Positions 25,648-33,182 of a stretch of 64,000 nucleotides of DNA are shown piece after piece. A program made the position numbers and the translations under genes. The DNA lies in assembly GCF_000565285.1 (NCBI RefSeq), contig NZ_APVL01000002.1, positions 124,001 to 188,000 of the forward strand, in the 5' to 3' direction. Below the pieces are notes generated by a model. It was not told the DNA's origin. It made no database searches and saw only the letters and a program-made list of their open reading frames with translations. The DNA comes from Cytobacillus firmus DS1 (GTDB taxonomy: Bacteria > Bacillota > Bacilli > Bacillales > Cytobacillaceae). Each line of letters begins with the position of its first letter. The first letter of the stretch is position 1.

Positions 25648-26670
25648 ATGCCAACTGCCATCTTTGGCTCCATTGAAGCAGGTGCGATTTATGCCTTAAT
25701 GGCGCTGGGCGTTTACCTCTCATTCAGAATATTGGATTTCCCCGATTTGACGGTGGATGGAAGCTTTGTAACAGGTGCATCTGTTGCTGCTGTCATGATA
25801 GTAGGAGGGTACAATCCATTTTTGGCAACAATGACAGCATTGCTTGCGGGTTTTGCAGCAGGCTGCCTTACAGGCCTTCTTCATACAAAAGGAAAAATTA
25901 ACGCCCTTTTGTCCGGAATATTAATGATGATTGCATTATACTCTATCAATCTCAGGATTATGGGTAAGTCAAATGTTCCTCTGCTGTCTGAGGAAACGGT
26001 TATCACAAAGATTACAGTATTCTGGCAGGGACTTGGAATTGATCAGGCTATCCAAAGCCTGCTTGGAGCGCTGGGAATGGGTTTCATCCCAAAGACCTGG
26101 GGGATTCTAGTTTTAATGCTAATATTAGCCTTTGCTGTGAAAGTATTGATTGATCTTTTCTTAAAGACAGATATTGGCCTGGCTATACGTGCAACAGGCG
26201 ACAATGAGACAATGATCCGAAGCTTTTCTGCTGATACAGACCTTTTGAAGATAGCCGGATTGGGCATTTCAAATGCACTGGTTGCTTTTTCTGGGGCATT
26301 AGTGGCACAGTATAACGGATTCAGTGACGTCGGAATGGGAATTGGGATGATTATCATCGGACTTGCATCTGTAATCATTGGAGAAGCAATCTTTGGTGCA
26401 AAAACAATTGTCCGGGCAACACTGGCTGTCATCGGAGGAGCCATTTTATATCGTATTATAGTCACTCTGGCATTAAGAGTAGAATTCCTTGAAACAGGAG
26501 ATATGAAGCTAATCACAGCAGTAATCGTGATTGGTGCGCTGATTCTGCCAAAGCTTATTCAGCAGCAGAAAGAAAAGCAGAGAAAGAGCCGGAGATTGGC
26601 AGAAGCGAAAAAAACAAATGCTTACGGGAAAAGTGGTGACCATCTTGCTGCAATTAAATCAGATTCATAA
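25648..26670 (+). CDS. ABC transporter permease (BPD_transp_2 type)
   Basis: Branched-chain amino acid/ribose-type permease of 340 aa with about nine membrane helices. It begins MPTAIFGSIEAGAIYALMALGVYLSFRI, typical of the TrpY/LivH-like permeases that pair with ABC_sub_bind proteins. The DxxFP-like segment ILDFPDLTVDGSF near residue 30 is characteristic of this subgroup. The C-terminal 30 residues are highly charged and cytoplasmic. The ATPase gene begins before this gene ends. GAAAGGAAG precedes the ATG. Confidence 0.88.
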   Translation: MPTAIFGSIEAGAIYALMALGVYLSFRILDFPDLTVDGSFVTGASVAAVMIVGGYNPFLATMTALLAGFAAGCLTGLLHTKGKINALLSGILMMIALYSINLRIMGKSNVPLLSEETVITKITVFWQGLGIDQAIQSLLGALGMGFIPKTWGILVLMLILAFAVKVLIDLFLKTDIGLAIRATGDNETMIRSFSADTDLLKIAGLGISNALVAFSGALVAQYNGFSDVGMGIGMIIIGLASVIIGEAIFGAKTIVRATLAVIGGAILYRIIVTLALRVEFLETGDMKLITAVIVIGALILPKLIQQQKEKQRKSRRLAEAKKTNAYGKSGDHLAAIKSDS

Positions 26671-27439
26671 AGTATTTAATGAGGGAACTCCAGACGAAAA
26701 AACAGCACTTCACAGAATCGATCTTCATTTAAAGCCAGGCGACTTCATGACGGTTATCGGCAGTAATGGAGCGGGAAAATCTACTCTTATGAATATGATT
26801 TCAGGCAAATTGATTCCTGATATAGGAGAAGTGCTGGTTGATGGCACTGATGTCACTCTTGTGAAGGAACATAAAAGATCCAGGCTGATTGGACGTGTTT
26901 TCCAGGATCCAATGGCGGGAACAGCCCCTTCTATGACGATAGAGGAAAATCTTGCCATTGCTTATTCGAGAACTAAGGCGCGTGGCCTTCGCAAAGGAGT
27001 TTCCAAGAAGCGCCGCGATTTTTTCCAGGAAAAGCTTGAAATGCTGCATCTTGGATTGGAAAACAGGCTTTCAGCAAAAGTCGGACTGCTGTCAGGGGGA
27101 GAAAGGCAGGCATTATCCCTGTTGATGGCGACTTTCACAGAGCCTAAAATATTGCTTTTAGACGAACATACCGCTGCCTTGGACCCGGCTCGTGCAGAAT
27201 TGATTACCAGCCTTACGAAAGAAATTGTGGAAACATATAAACTTACCACATTAATGGTGACCCACAATATGCAGCAGGCACTTGACCTGGGAAATAGACT
27301 TATCATGATGGACAAGGGCCAGATCATTTTTGAAACAAATGAAGACCAAAAGAAAGATTTGACTGTCGAAAAACTGCTTGAAGAATTCCAGAAAATCCGT
27401 GGAGAGAAAATGAGCAGCGATAAGGCTGTATTAATCTAA
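26645..27439 (+). CDS. ABC transporter ATP-binding protein
   Basis: ATPase of about 264 aa. Walker A is GSNGAGKST, signature LLSGGERQALSLLMA, Walker B KILLLDEHTAALDP, and the switch His is in MVTHNMQQAL. The inserted EGTPDEKTALHRIDL segment is typical of TrpZ-like ATPases. The start is uncertain: TTG at 26645 gives MLQLNQIHKVF and fits family N-termini, while in-frame ATG 26618 and GTG 26633/26636 are longer options. It overlaps the permease gene by 26 bp and is the last gene before a terminator. Confidence 0.87.
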   Translation: MLQLNQIHKVFNEGTPDEKTALHRIDLHLKPGDFMTVIGSNGAGKSTLMNMISGKLIPDIGEVLVDGTDVTLVKEHKRSRLIGRVFQDPMAGTAPSMTIEENLAIAYSRTKARGLRKGVSKKRRDFFQEKLEMLHLGLENRLSAKVGLLSGGERQALSLLMATFTEPKILLLDEHTAALDPARAELITSLTKEIVETYKLTTLMVTHNMQQALDLGNRLIMMDKGQIIFETNEDQKKDLTVEKLLEEFQKIRGEKMSSDKAVLI

Positions 27440-27446
27440 AAAGAGA

Positions 27447-27486
27447 CCGGACAAAGGCTTTTAGCTTTGTCCGGCTTGTTTGTTTT
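27447..27486 (+). terminator. Terminator of the ABC transporter operon
   Basis: Perfect 10-bp stem CCGGACAAAG/CTTTGTCCGG followed by a T-rich tract (CTTGTTTGTTTTT). Confidence 0.9.
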
Positions 27487-27537
27487 TGGACATATTCCGG
27501 TAAAAAAGCATATCGCCCGCAGCGATATGCCACCTTT

Positions 27538-28089
27538 TCATGGATAATACATGACTGCCTGGTAGCGAATCAGATCGTCTCCGATATTTTTATATGTATG
27601 CGCTTTATTTGCTGAGAATTTTATTGAATTGCCGGGGCGGACAGTGATTCTCTGATCTCCTATCTCTATTTCAAGCGTTCCGGACATGACAGTAATATAT
27701 TCTTCAACACCGTCATTATGTTTATCAGATGTATGCTGGCAGCCCGGGTCAATTTCGACTGTAAAGATCTCGAATTTCTTGCGGGGGTCAAAAGGGAAAA
27801 CAGGATAAACCCTGTACCTGCCCATACTCTCCATTATTGGAGTTAGTGTCTTCAGTTCTATGAGTTGGACATCTGATGGTTCCTCATGAATAAGTGAGGA
27901 AAATGAAACTTGAAGGCCACTCGCAATTTTCCAAAGAGTAGTGACAGTCGGGTTGGATTCCCCTCGCTCAATCTGCCCCAGCATTGCCTTGCTGACCCCG
28001 GTTATTTCTGCCGCTGCATCGAGACTGTAACCTCTTGTTTTTCGAATATTCCTTAGGTTTTCCCCAATACTTTTTTGAATATTCTCCAT
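27538..28089 (-). CDS. XRE-cupin transcriptional regulator
   Basis: Regulator of 183 aa with an N-terminal helix-turn-helix of the XRE/Cro type (ENLRNIRKTRGYSLDAAAEITGVSKAMLGQIERGESNP, about 7-46) and a C-terminal cupin domain (about 105-180) containing SDKHNDGVEEYITVMSGTLEIEIG. Such regulators sense a small molecule in the cupin. The ATG at 28089 is 5 nt after GGAGG; a TTG four codons upstream overlaps that site. It is divergent from azlCD and probably controls them, although the B. subtilis azl operon uses an Lrp-type regulator. Effector unknown. Confidence 0.88.
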   Translation of the reverse strand: MENIQKSIGENLRNIRKTRGYSLDAAAEITGVSKAMLGQIERGESNPTVTTLWKIASGLQVSFSSLIHEEPSDVQLIELKTLTPIMESMGRYRVYPVFPFDPRKKFEIFTVEIDPGCQHTSDKHNDGVEEYITVMSGTLEIEIGDQRITVRPGNSIKFSANKAHTYKNIGDDLIRYQAVMYYP

Positions 28090-28225
28090 TATATCCTCCA
28101 AACTTGTTGTGTAATATAACGCACGAATGTATAATATAATATATCAATGCCCCATTCTTCAATAGTAAGTCTATTATAGTATATTTTTCAGTCCTGGTAT
28201 TTTATTTTTTAAGGCGGTGAGCAAT

Positions 28226-28954
28226 ATGGCAGAACTTGCAGTCGGCAAGCCTTACGGGGAGTATAGGAAAGGGGTGCAGTCGGGAATCAGCATCGCGATA
28301 GGATATGCACCCATCGCTTTAACATTTGGGCTGCTCGCCAAAACAACTGGTCTTTCAATTGGTGAAACAGCTTTAATGAGTTTGCTCGTATTTGCAGGAG
28401 CAGCACAGTACATATCCTTGAGCCTTCTTTCATTGGGAACGGGCATATTTGAAATTGTTTTGACAACATTTATTGTGAATATCAGGCACTTCTTAATGTC
28501 AACCTCTCTTAACGAAAAGTGGGATGATGGACGGGCTGCAAACAAGGTAATTTTATCTTTTGGGATTACGGACGAAACTTTCTCAGTTGCAGCAGTACGT
28601 GAAGAAAAGGTAACAAGCGGTTATATGCTTGGGCTTATCTCGGTTTCCTATGCAAGCTGGGTCATTTGCTCGGGACTTGGGCACCTAATTGGTGCAAGCC
28701 TTCCGCAAACCTTGCAGGAAAGCATGTCTGTTGCCCTTTATGCCATGTTTGTGGGCCTTCTTGTTCCGTCTATGAGAAAAAGTGCAAAAGTTGTATTTCT
28801 TGCGGCACTGGCAGCTTGTTTTAACACAATTTTCACTTTCACTAATACGTTATCGACAGGCTGGGCAATTGTACTGGCCACGCTTTTATCAGCTGTAATA
28901 GTAGAATGGATTGAAAATGTAAAAAACAGGCACAGGGGGCAGGGGCATGAGTAG
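28226..28954 (+). CDS. azlC: Branched-chain amino acid exporter large subunit AzlC
   Basis: Membrane protein of 242 aa with about six to eight helices in the AzlC/YgaZ family, which exports branched-chain amino acids and their analogues with AzlD. The motif SIAIGYAPIALTFGLLAKTTGLS near residues 20-42, FAGAAQYISLSLLS near 56 and FIVNIRHFLMSTSL near 85 are typical. The ATG at 28226 follows AAGGCGGTGA by 6 nt; an in-frame GTG lies inside that site. It overlaps azlD by 8 bp. Confidence 0.93.
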   Translation: MAELAVGKPYGEYRKGVQSGISIAIGYAPIALTFGLLAKTTGLSIGETALMSLLVFAGAAQYISLSLLSLGTGIFEIVLTTFIVNIRHFLMSTSLNEKWDDGRAANKVILSFGITDETFSVAAVREEKVTSGYMLGLISVSYASWVICSGLGHLIGASLPQTLQESMSVALYAMFVGLLVPSMRKSAKVVFLAALAACFNTIFTFTNTLSTGWAIVLATLLSAVIVEWIENVKNRHRGQGHE

Positions 28955-29252
28955 CCATATCGTGTGGATGATTATTGGGATGGCGGCAGTTACTTATATC
29001 CCGCGGCTGCTGCCTTTTGTGCTTTTTAAGGGAAAGGAGCTTCCCGGATTTGTTCAGGGAATACTAAAGAATGTGCCGTATGCGACATTAGGGGCACTCA
29101 TTTTTCCTGGCATTCTGTTAATAAATGAAGATATTTGGTTTGGGATAATAGGGGCAGCTGCTGCTTTTCTGGCAGCCTTATTAGGTGCAAATGTAATTGT
29201 TGTTGTATTAGGTTCGATTGCTGTGTTATCTGTATATTCTTTCTTAGTTTAG
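28947..29252 (+). CDS. azlD: Branched-chain amino acid exporter small subunit AzlD
   Basis: Small membrane protein of 101 aa with about four helices in the AzlD/YgaH family. YIPRLLPFVLFKGKELPGFVQGILKNVPYATLGALIFPGIL (residues 17-57) is the family core. Overlap with azlC suggests coupled translation and a 1:1 complex. A terminator follows 25 bp after the stop codon. Confidence 0.92.
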   Translation: MSSHIVWMIIGMAAVTYIPRLLPFVLFKGKELPGFVQGILKNVPYATLGALIFPGILLINEDIWFGIIGAAAAFLAALLGANVIVVVLGSIAVLSVYSFLV

Positions 29253-29276
29253 AAAAGATAATTATGATGTTCTTTT

Positions 29277-29303
29277 GCCGGTTCCTTCTAGAACCGGCTT
29301 TTT
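29277..29303 (+). terminator. Terminator of azlCD
   Basis: 8-bp stem GCCGGTTC/GAACCGGC followed by five T residues. Confidence 0.9.
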
Positions 29304-29417
29304 CAATAGAACTGTTCTAATAGGCTAATAACTTGGAATGTCCCATTAAAATAGTTCTAATTCCAGAATTTTATACTAAACTAAATATAGAAAGGTTGTA
29401 CCATAAGGGGGGATCAG

Positions 29418-30710
29418 ATGGCGAGGAAATTAGGCTTTTACGGGGCGTTGGCCTTTTTCGTATACGGTTTATTTTTTTATTGGTATTTATTCTATTTTGC
29501 TGACAGCAGTCTGCCCTTTGAATATGAAGGCTCACGGGCAGATCCGGCATCTTTCCTGAACGGCAGGGAACTGATGCTCAGTGAGGAATATTCTAAAATA
29601 AGAAACCTGCTGTTTTTTATTTCTACACCTTTTGAATGGATTTTCTATTTATTCATTCTTTTATTTGGCTTATCAAAGGCTTTTAAGAAGTGGGCTGATC
29701 AGACTGCACCCTATAAGTTCCTTCAAACGGCGATCTATTTGATTTGGCTTTCTTTTTTCGCGTTTATTGCCACAATGCCATTAAGCTACATCAGCTTTTC
29801 ACTTTCAAAAACGTATAATATTTCAACTCAGAGCTTCAGCGGATGGATGAAGGATGAGCTCATTGATTTTTGGGTGAATTATGGAATGATGGTTCTCATT
29901 GTGTCTGTACTATACTGGCTGATTAATAAGAGCAGGAAGAGATGGTGGCTTTATGCCTGGCTATTGTCTGTTCCATTTACCTTATTTATGATGTTCCTGC
30001 AGCCGGTTGTCATTGACCCTCTGTATAATGATTTCTATCCTTTGAAAAACAAGGAACTTGAAACGAAAATTCTTGATTTGGCCAATCAGGCTAAAATACC
30101 GGCTGAACATGTCTTTGAGGTCGATATGGCCGAGAAAACGAATGCGCTGAATGCATATGTAACAGGAATCGGCTCAAATTCAAGAATTGTTCTTTGGGAC
30201 ACAACTCTGAATAAATTAACTGAAGATCAAATCCTGTTTATCATGGCACATGAAATGGCCCACTACGTGGAGAAGCATATTTACATCGGAATTGGGGGAT
30301 ACTTGCTGCTTTCTCTGCTGGGTCTGTATTTGACAGCTAAATTAATGGAAAAAGCAGTAGATAAATGGGGAAGGGCGCTAAAAATTCCTGCAGTAAATGA
30401 TATACGTTCCCTGCCGCTGTTTTTGATGATTCTTTCGATGCTGCTCTTTATTTCAAGTCCTCTATCCAATCTTGTTTCACGGTATCAGGAAACAAGGGCA
30501 GACCGCTATGCCATTGAAATGACAAAGGATTCAAAAGCCGCAATAGAAACATTTCAGGAGCTGACACGGGCCGGTTTAAGCCAGGTAAATCCGCCGCTTC
30601 TTGTGAAAGTATTCCGGTATGGGCATCCAACGATGCTGGAGCGCATTTCTATGCTTGAAGAATTTGAAATGGAACAGCGGCAGAAAGAACGGAAGCAGAC
30701 AGCAGACTGA
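29418..30710 (+). CDS. yhfN: M48 family membrane metalloprotease (YhfN-like)
   Basis: Ste24/CAAX-prenyl-protease-like zinc endopeptidase of 430 aa with about six or seven membrane helices. The zinc motif HEMAH is near residue 278, with the third ligand in the downstream ETRADRYA motif near 361. The N-terminal M48 extension with several helices is complete. Bacterial members act in membrane protein quality control; prenylated substrates are not expected. It matches B. subtilis YhfN in position and length. GGGGGGA precedes the ATG. The next gene is convergent. Confidence 0.92.
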   Translation: MARKLGFYGALAFFVYGLFFYWYLFYFADSSLPFEYEGSRADPASFLNGRELMLSEEYSKIRNLLFFISTPFEWIFYLFILLFGLSKAFKKWADQTAPYKFLQTAIYLIWLSFFAFIATMPLSYISFSLSKTYNISTQSFSGWMKDELIDFWVNYGMMVLIVSVLYWLINKSRKRWWLYAWLLSVPFTLFMMFLQPVVIDPLYNDFYPLKNKELETKILDLANQAKIPAEHVFEVDMAEKTNALNAYVTGIGSNSRIVLWDTTLNKLTEDQILFIMAHEMAHYVEKHIYIGIGGYLLLSLLGLYLTAKLMEKAVDKWGRALKIPAVNDIRSLPLFLMILSMLLFISSPLSNLVSRYQETRADRYAIEMTKDSKAAIETFQELTRAGLSQVNPPLLVKVFRYGHPTMLERISMLEEFEMEQRQKERKQTAD

Positions 30711-30726
30711 TTTGCTTTATTATAGC

Positions 30727-30758
30727 TAAAAAAGCAGGCCAAACGGCTTGCTTTTTTA
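30727..30758. terminator. Bidirectional terminator between yhfN and the S51 peptidase gene
   Basis: Stem AAAAAAGCAGGCC/GGCTTGCTTTTTT (one mismatch) with loop AAAC. The A and T flanks allow use from both sides. Confidence 0.85.
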
Positions 30759-31400
30759 AATTTCATTTTTATAAATATGTATACTGCCTTCATTGTCAGC
30801 AAAATTTTCATTGTGAAAATAGATGCCTGCATCATCGTCAATTCCATAACCAGTCGCGGCATTGACTTTCCCTGCCGCTGCCTTTAGATTTTCCCGTTCA
30901 TTCCACTTGGTTAAATGGACACTGATGGCGCAATCACTGATTAACCCAATCCCTTTCAAAAAGAGGTGCTGTCTTTTAGGTGTATCAATAGGGGGGATGA
31001 TGCAATGCTCCGGGATGATGAGGGCGCCTGCCGAAAAGCCTGCTACAGGAATACCGTTCATGTACATTCTCCTAATGCATTCTCCGGTTTCACTATCCAC
31101 AATAAACCTTCTGTAATTTTCTGTTTCACCGCCTCCAATAATGATGCCGGAACAGGACATCAATTCTTGAAGAAAAGATTCTGCTGGGTCAGGGGAAAGC
31201 GGCAGATAGCAGAAATTCCTCGCACCATTAGGAATTAAGGCAGAAGTATACTTATTCATATACACCTCCCAGCCTTTCCTTTCCAAATAGAGTATAGCTA
31301 TTTTGCCATCCGCTCCGCAGGCCAGTTCTGTAAACCTTCTTCCAAACTTATGCCCGAATGGAGGGCTTCCGCCCATTAAAAATAAATGCCTGCTGTTCAT
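30756..31400 (-). CDS. Peptidase S51 (dipeptidase E/cyanophycinase-like)
   Basis: Protein of 214 aa with the class I glutamine-amidotransferase-like fold. The nucleophile Ser is at about 123 in GFSAGALI, preceded by GGGETENYRRF near 90, the signature of the S51 serine peptidases (alpha-aspartyl dipeptidase, cyanophycinase and relatives). The His of the triad may be in SVHLTKWNER near 172. Whether it cuts Asp-X dipeptides or another substrate cannot be told. GGCGAGG precedes the ATG. It appears to be a single-gene unit between terminators. Confidence 0.82.
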   Translation of the reverse strand: MNSRHLFLMGGSPPFGHKFGRRFTELACGADGKIAILYLERKGWEVYMNKYTSALIPNGARNFCYLPLSPDPAESFLQELMSCSGIIIGGGETENYRRFIVDSETGECIRRMYMNGIPVAGFSAGALIIPEHCIIPPIDTPKRQHLFLKGIGLISDCAISVHLTKWNERENLKAAAGKVNAATGYGIDDDAGIYFHNENFADNEGSIHIYKNEI

Positions 31401-31421
31401 TATACCTCGCCTTCCCCCCTA

Positions 31422-31450
31422 AAAATAAAATACCCCGCTGATTGGCGGGG
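31422..31450 (-). terminator. Terminator of yhzC
   Basis: Minus strand stem CCCCGC/GCGGGG with a 6-nt loop, followed by TATTTTATTTTT, just after the yhzC stop codon. Confidence 0.85.
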
Positions 31451-31463
31451 GCAAACTGGCTTT

Positions 31464-31700
31464 TTAAGTGCCAAAACGCTTGGAAAGTTCTTTATACTGC
31501 TTCGAAAAATGCATAAATGCCGGTTTATTTCCTTCATCAATCGCCGCGTCTACTTTTTTCATCAGCTTTTCTTTTTCATTATTCAGCAGAATCTCGGAAA
31601 TCAGCATATCAAGGTAAAGGTCCAGTACAAAAGTTTCCTTATGGTTTTTCCGCTTAGATCCACTCGTCTTCATTAATTCGGTGTATGATTTTTCCTTCAT
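31464..31700 (-). CDS. yhzC: IDEAL domain protein YhzC
   Basis: Small protein of 78 aa whose core LDLYLDMLISEILLNNEKEKL followed by KKVDAAIDEGNKPAF is the IDEAL domain. That domain is found in several small Bacillus proteins and is proposed to mediate protein interactions. The ATG at 31700 follows GGGGTGA by 5 nt; a longer in-frame start 54 nt upstream lacks a ribosome site. It is divergent from comK, the same arrangement as yhzC-comK in B. subtilis. Specific function unknown. Confidence 0.88.
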   Translation of the reverse strand: MKEKSYTELMKTSGSKRKNHKETFVLDLYLDMLISEILLNNEKEKLMKKVDAAIDEGNKPAFMHFSKQYKELSKRFGT

Positions 31701-31794
31701 GGAAATCACCCCTGAGCTTTTTAATATTATATGGAATTGCCTTTGAATATTCAACTAAATTTTTTAAATTATTAGAAAATATTTTGAGAATGTC

Positions 31795-31812
31795 GAAATT
31801 GTGAACAATTTC
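31795..31812. promoter_or_regulatory. Perfect 18-bp palindrome upstream of comK
   Basis: GAAATTGTGAACAATTTC, arms of 8 bp around GA, in the 200-bp yhzC-comK gap, 88 bp before the comK ATG. Likely a protein-binding site. No perfect ComK box (AAAA-N5-TTTT) is visible in this gap. The rest of the gap is very AT-rich. Confidence 0.5.
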
Positions 31813-31900
31813 AAAACTATTGAATAAATTAGTAATTTTTAGATAAATTGGTGGTAATATGGAAAAGCGGGCGTGAAATAGAAAAAGGAGATGAAGATAT

Positions 31901-32455
31901 ATGAGCCAAAATATTCAAATAATCGAAGAATATGAAATCAATCCAAATACGATGATTATTAAACCTCTCTCTTATGGTATAAAAGTTTATTCGCAAATCT
32001 GGGAGCTTGATGATGAAATAACTTCCCCCTTCAAGCCGATCGAAATAATTAAAAGCAGCTGCAAATATTTTGGATCAAGCTATGAAGGAAGAAAAGAGGG
32101 TACACGCCAATTAACCGGCTTCACCCATAAAGCTCCGATAACGATTGACCCCACAAATTTTATTTATTTTTTCCCGACGGCCTCTCCAAACAATCCTGAA
32201 TGCATCTGGATTGCATTGGATCACATCAATTACCTCAAGCGAGCGGAAAACGCACAAACACAAGTGGTTTTTAAGAATAAGCAAAGCTTTATCATTCCAG
32301 TATCTCATACGACTCTTAATAATCAGGTGCTCAGAACAGCACTGCTGAAAACGACATTGAATAAAAGGATAGAAGATTCAGAGAGAAAGGCACTGTACTA
32401 TGTGAATGGTTCCAAACTAATGAATGCTTCGGAGAAAAATGGAGCCTACCAATAG
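31901..32455 (+). CDS. comK: Competence transcription factor ComK
   Basis: Master activator of DNA uptake genes, 184 aa. The family core SSCKYFGSSYEGRKEGTRQLTGFTHKAPITIDP (about 49-81) matches B. subtilis ComK (SCRFFGSSYAGRKAGT, SHKPPIMVDPSN), and FFPTASPNNPECIWIALDHI follows. It is slightly shorter than B. subtilis ComK (192 aa), and the last 25 residues diverge. Placement next to an IDEAL-domain gene supports orthology rather than a distant comK paralogue. GAAAAAGGAGATG precedes the ATG. It is followed by a terminator. Proteolytic and Rok-type control cannot be read from sequence. Confidence 0.92.
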   Translation: MSQNIQIIEEYEINPNTMIIKPLSYGIKVYSQIWELDDEITSPFKPIEIIKSSCKYFGSSYEGRKEGTRQLTGFTHKAPITIDPTNFIYFFPTASPNNPECIWIALDHINYLKRAENAQTQVVFKNKQSFIIPVSHTTLNNQVLRTALLKTTLNKRIEDSERKALYYVNGSKLMNASEKNGAYQ

Positions 32456-32484
32456 AGAAGGGATTAGAATTGAAGGATAACCAA

Positions 32485-32514
32485 GAAGCATGCAGAATTT
32501 CATGCTTCTGTTTT
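32485..32514 (+). terminator. Terminator of comK
   Basis: Stem GAAGCATG/CATGCTTC followed by TGTTTT. Confidence 0.8.
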
Positions 32515-32560
32515 CCGTGTATATTACCTTATTAGGCGCAGGCTTTTCTTATTACAAAAA

Positions 32561-32950
32561 TTAATTGGCCTTCAGATTTTTCCCTGGTCCCGGCAAAGGT
32601 TTTTTAATGAGATAATAGGTCATTAGCTCCTGAACTTTATTGCGGATACGGGGATTAAAATAATTATGGTGTTCCTCATATCCTTTGTACAGGAACATAA
32701 ACATAGTAAATGCCTCATCCCTCTTTATTTCCTGTACCTTTAGCTGATTTTTATTCATATAGCGTTTTACCTCAGAGAGTTCACTTTGAATGACCTTCAT
32801 TGTTTCTTCAACCAAATCAAGATAAGGCTGCTTAAGTTTAAACGGGCTTTTATTAATGACAATGGAGTCTCTATTTAAAACGGTCAGCACCATTGGCAGA
32901 TAAATAGCCTGTTCCATGATATTACGGTCTTCCTCAGGAATTCTGGTCAT
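32561..32950 (-). CDS. yhjD: YhjD family protein of unknown function
   Basis: Soluble-looking protein of 129 aa, charged and probably helical, with no recognisable catalytic motif. The N-terminal MEQAIYLPMVLTVLNRD, central SPFKLKQPYLDLVEE and EHHNYFNPRIRNKVQELMTYYL are as I recall from B. subtilis YhjD, which lies in the same order between comK and yhjE. AAGGGGAGCAG precedes the ATG. Single gene, convergent with comK. No function can be assigned. Confidence 0.78.
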   Translation of the reverse strand: MTRIPEEDRNIMEQAIYLPMVLTVLNRDSIVINKSPFKLKQPYLDLVEETMKVIQSELSEVKRYMNKNQLKVQEIKRDEAFTMFMFLYKGYEEHHNYFNPRIRNKVQELMTYYLIKKPLPGPGKNLKAN

Positions 32951-33182
32951 ATTGTCTGCTCCCCTTAATCAATAGTATCCTGTCAGTAAAAAAAGAACAA
33001 ATGTTCTTATTTAATTTTACAGAGGAATGTTTTATCTTGCAAGAGCCTATATTTGTCGAAATACTGTTATACTTCATCATTTCCAATAATTAAAAAAAGT
33101 TTCAGCCTGCAGTTAATTGGGAAGGGATTTTATTTCTGATGTCGAAATAAGTAGAACAGCACAGTTAGAAAGGATGAAATAA

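Noticed and set aside
26043-26516. 157-codon antisense open frame inside the ABC permease gene
   Set aside because: Shadow of a hydrophobic coding sequence; no ribosome site and composition typical of reverse-strand reading.
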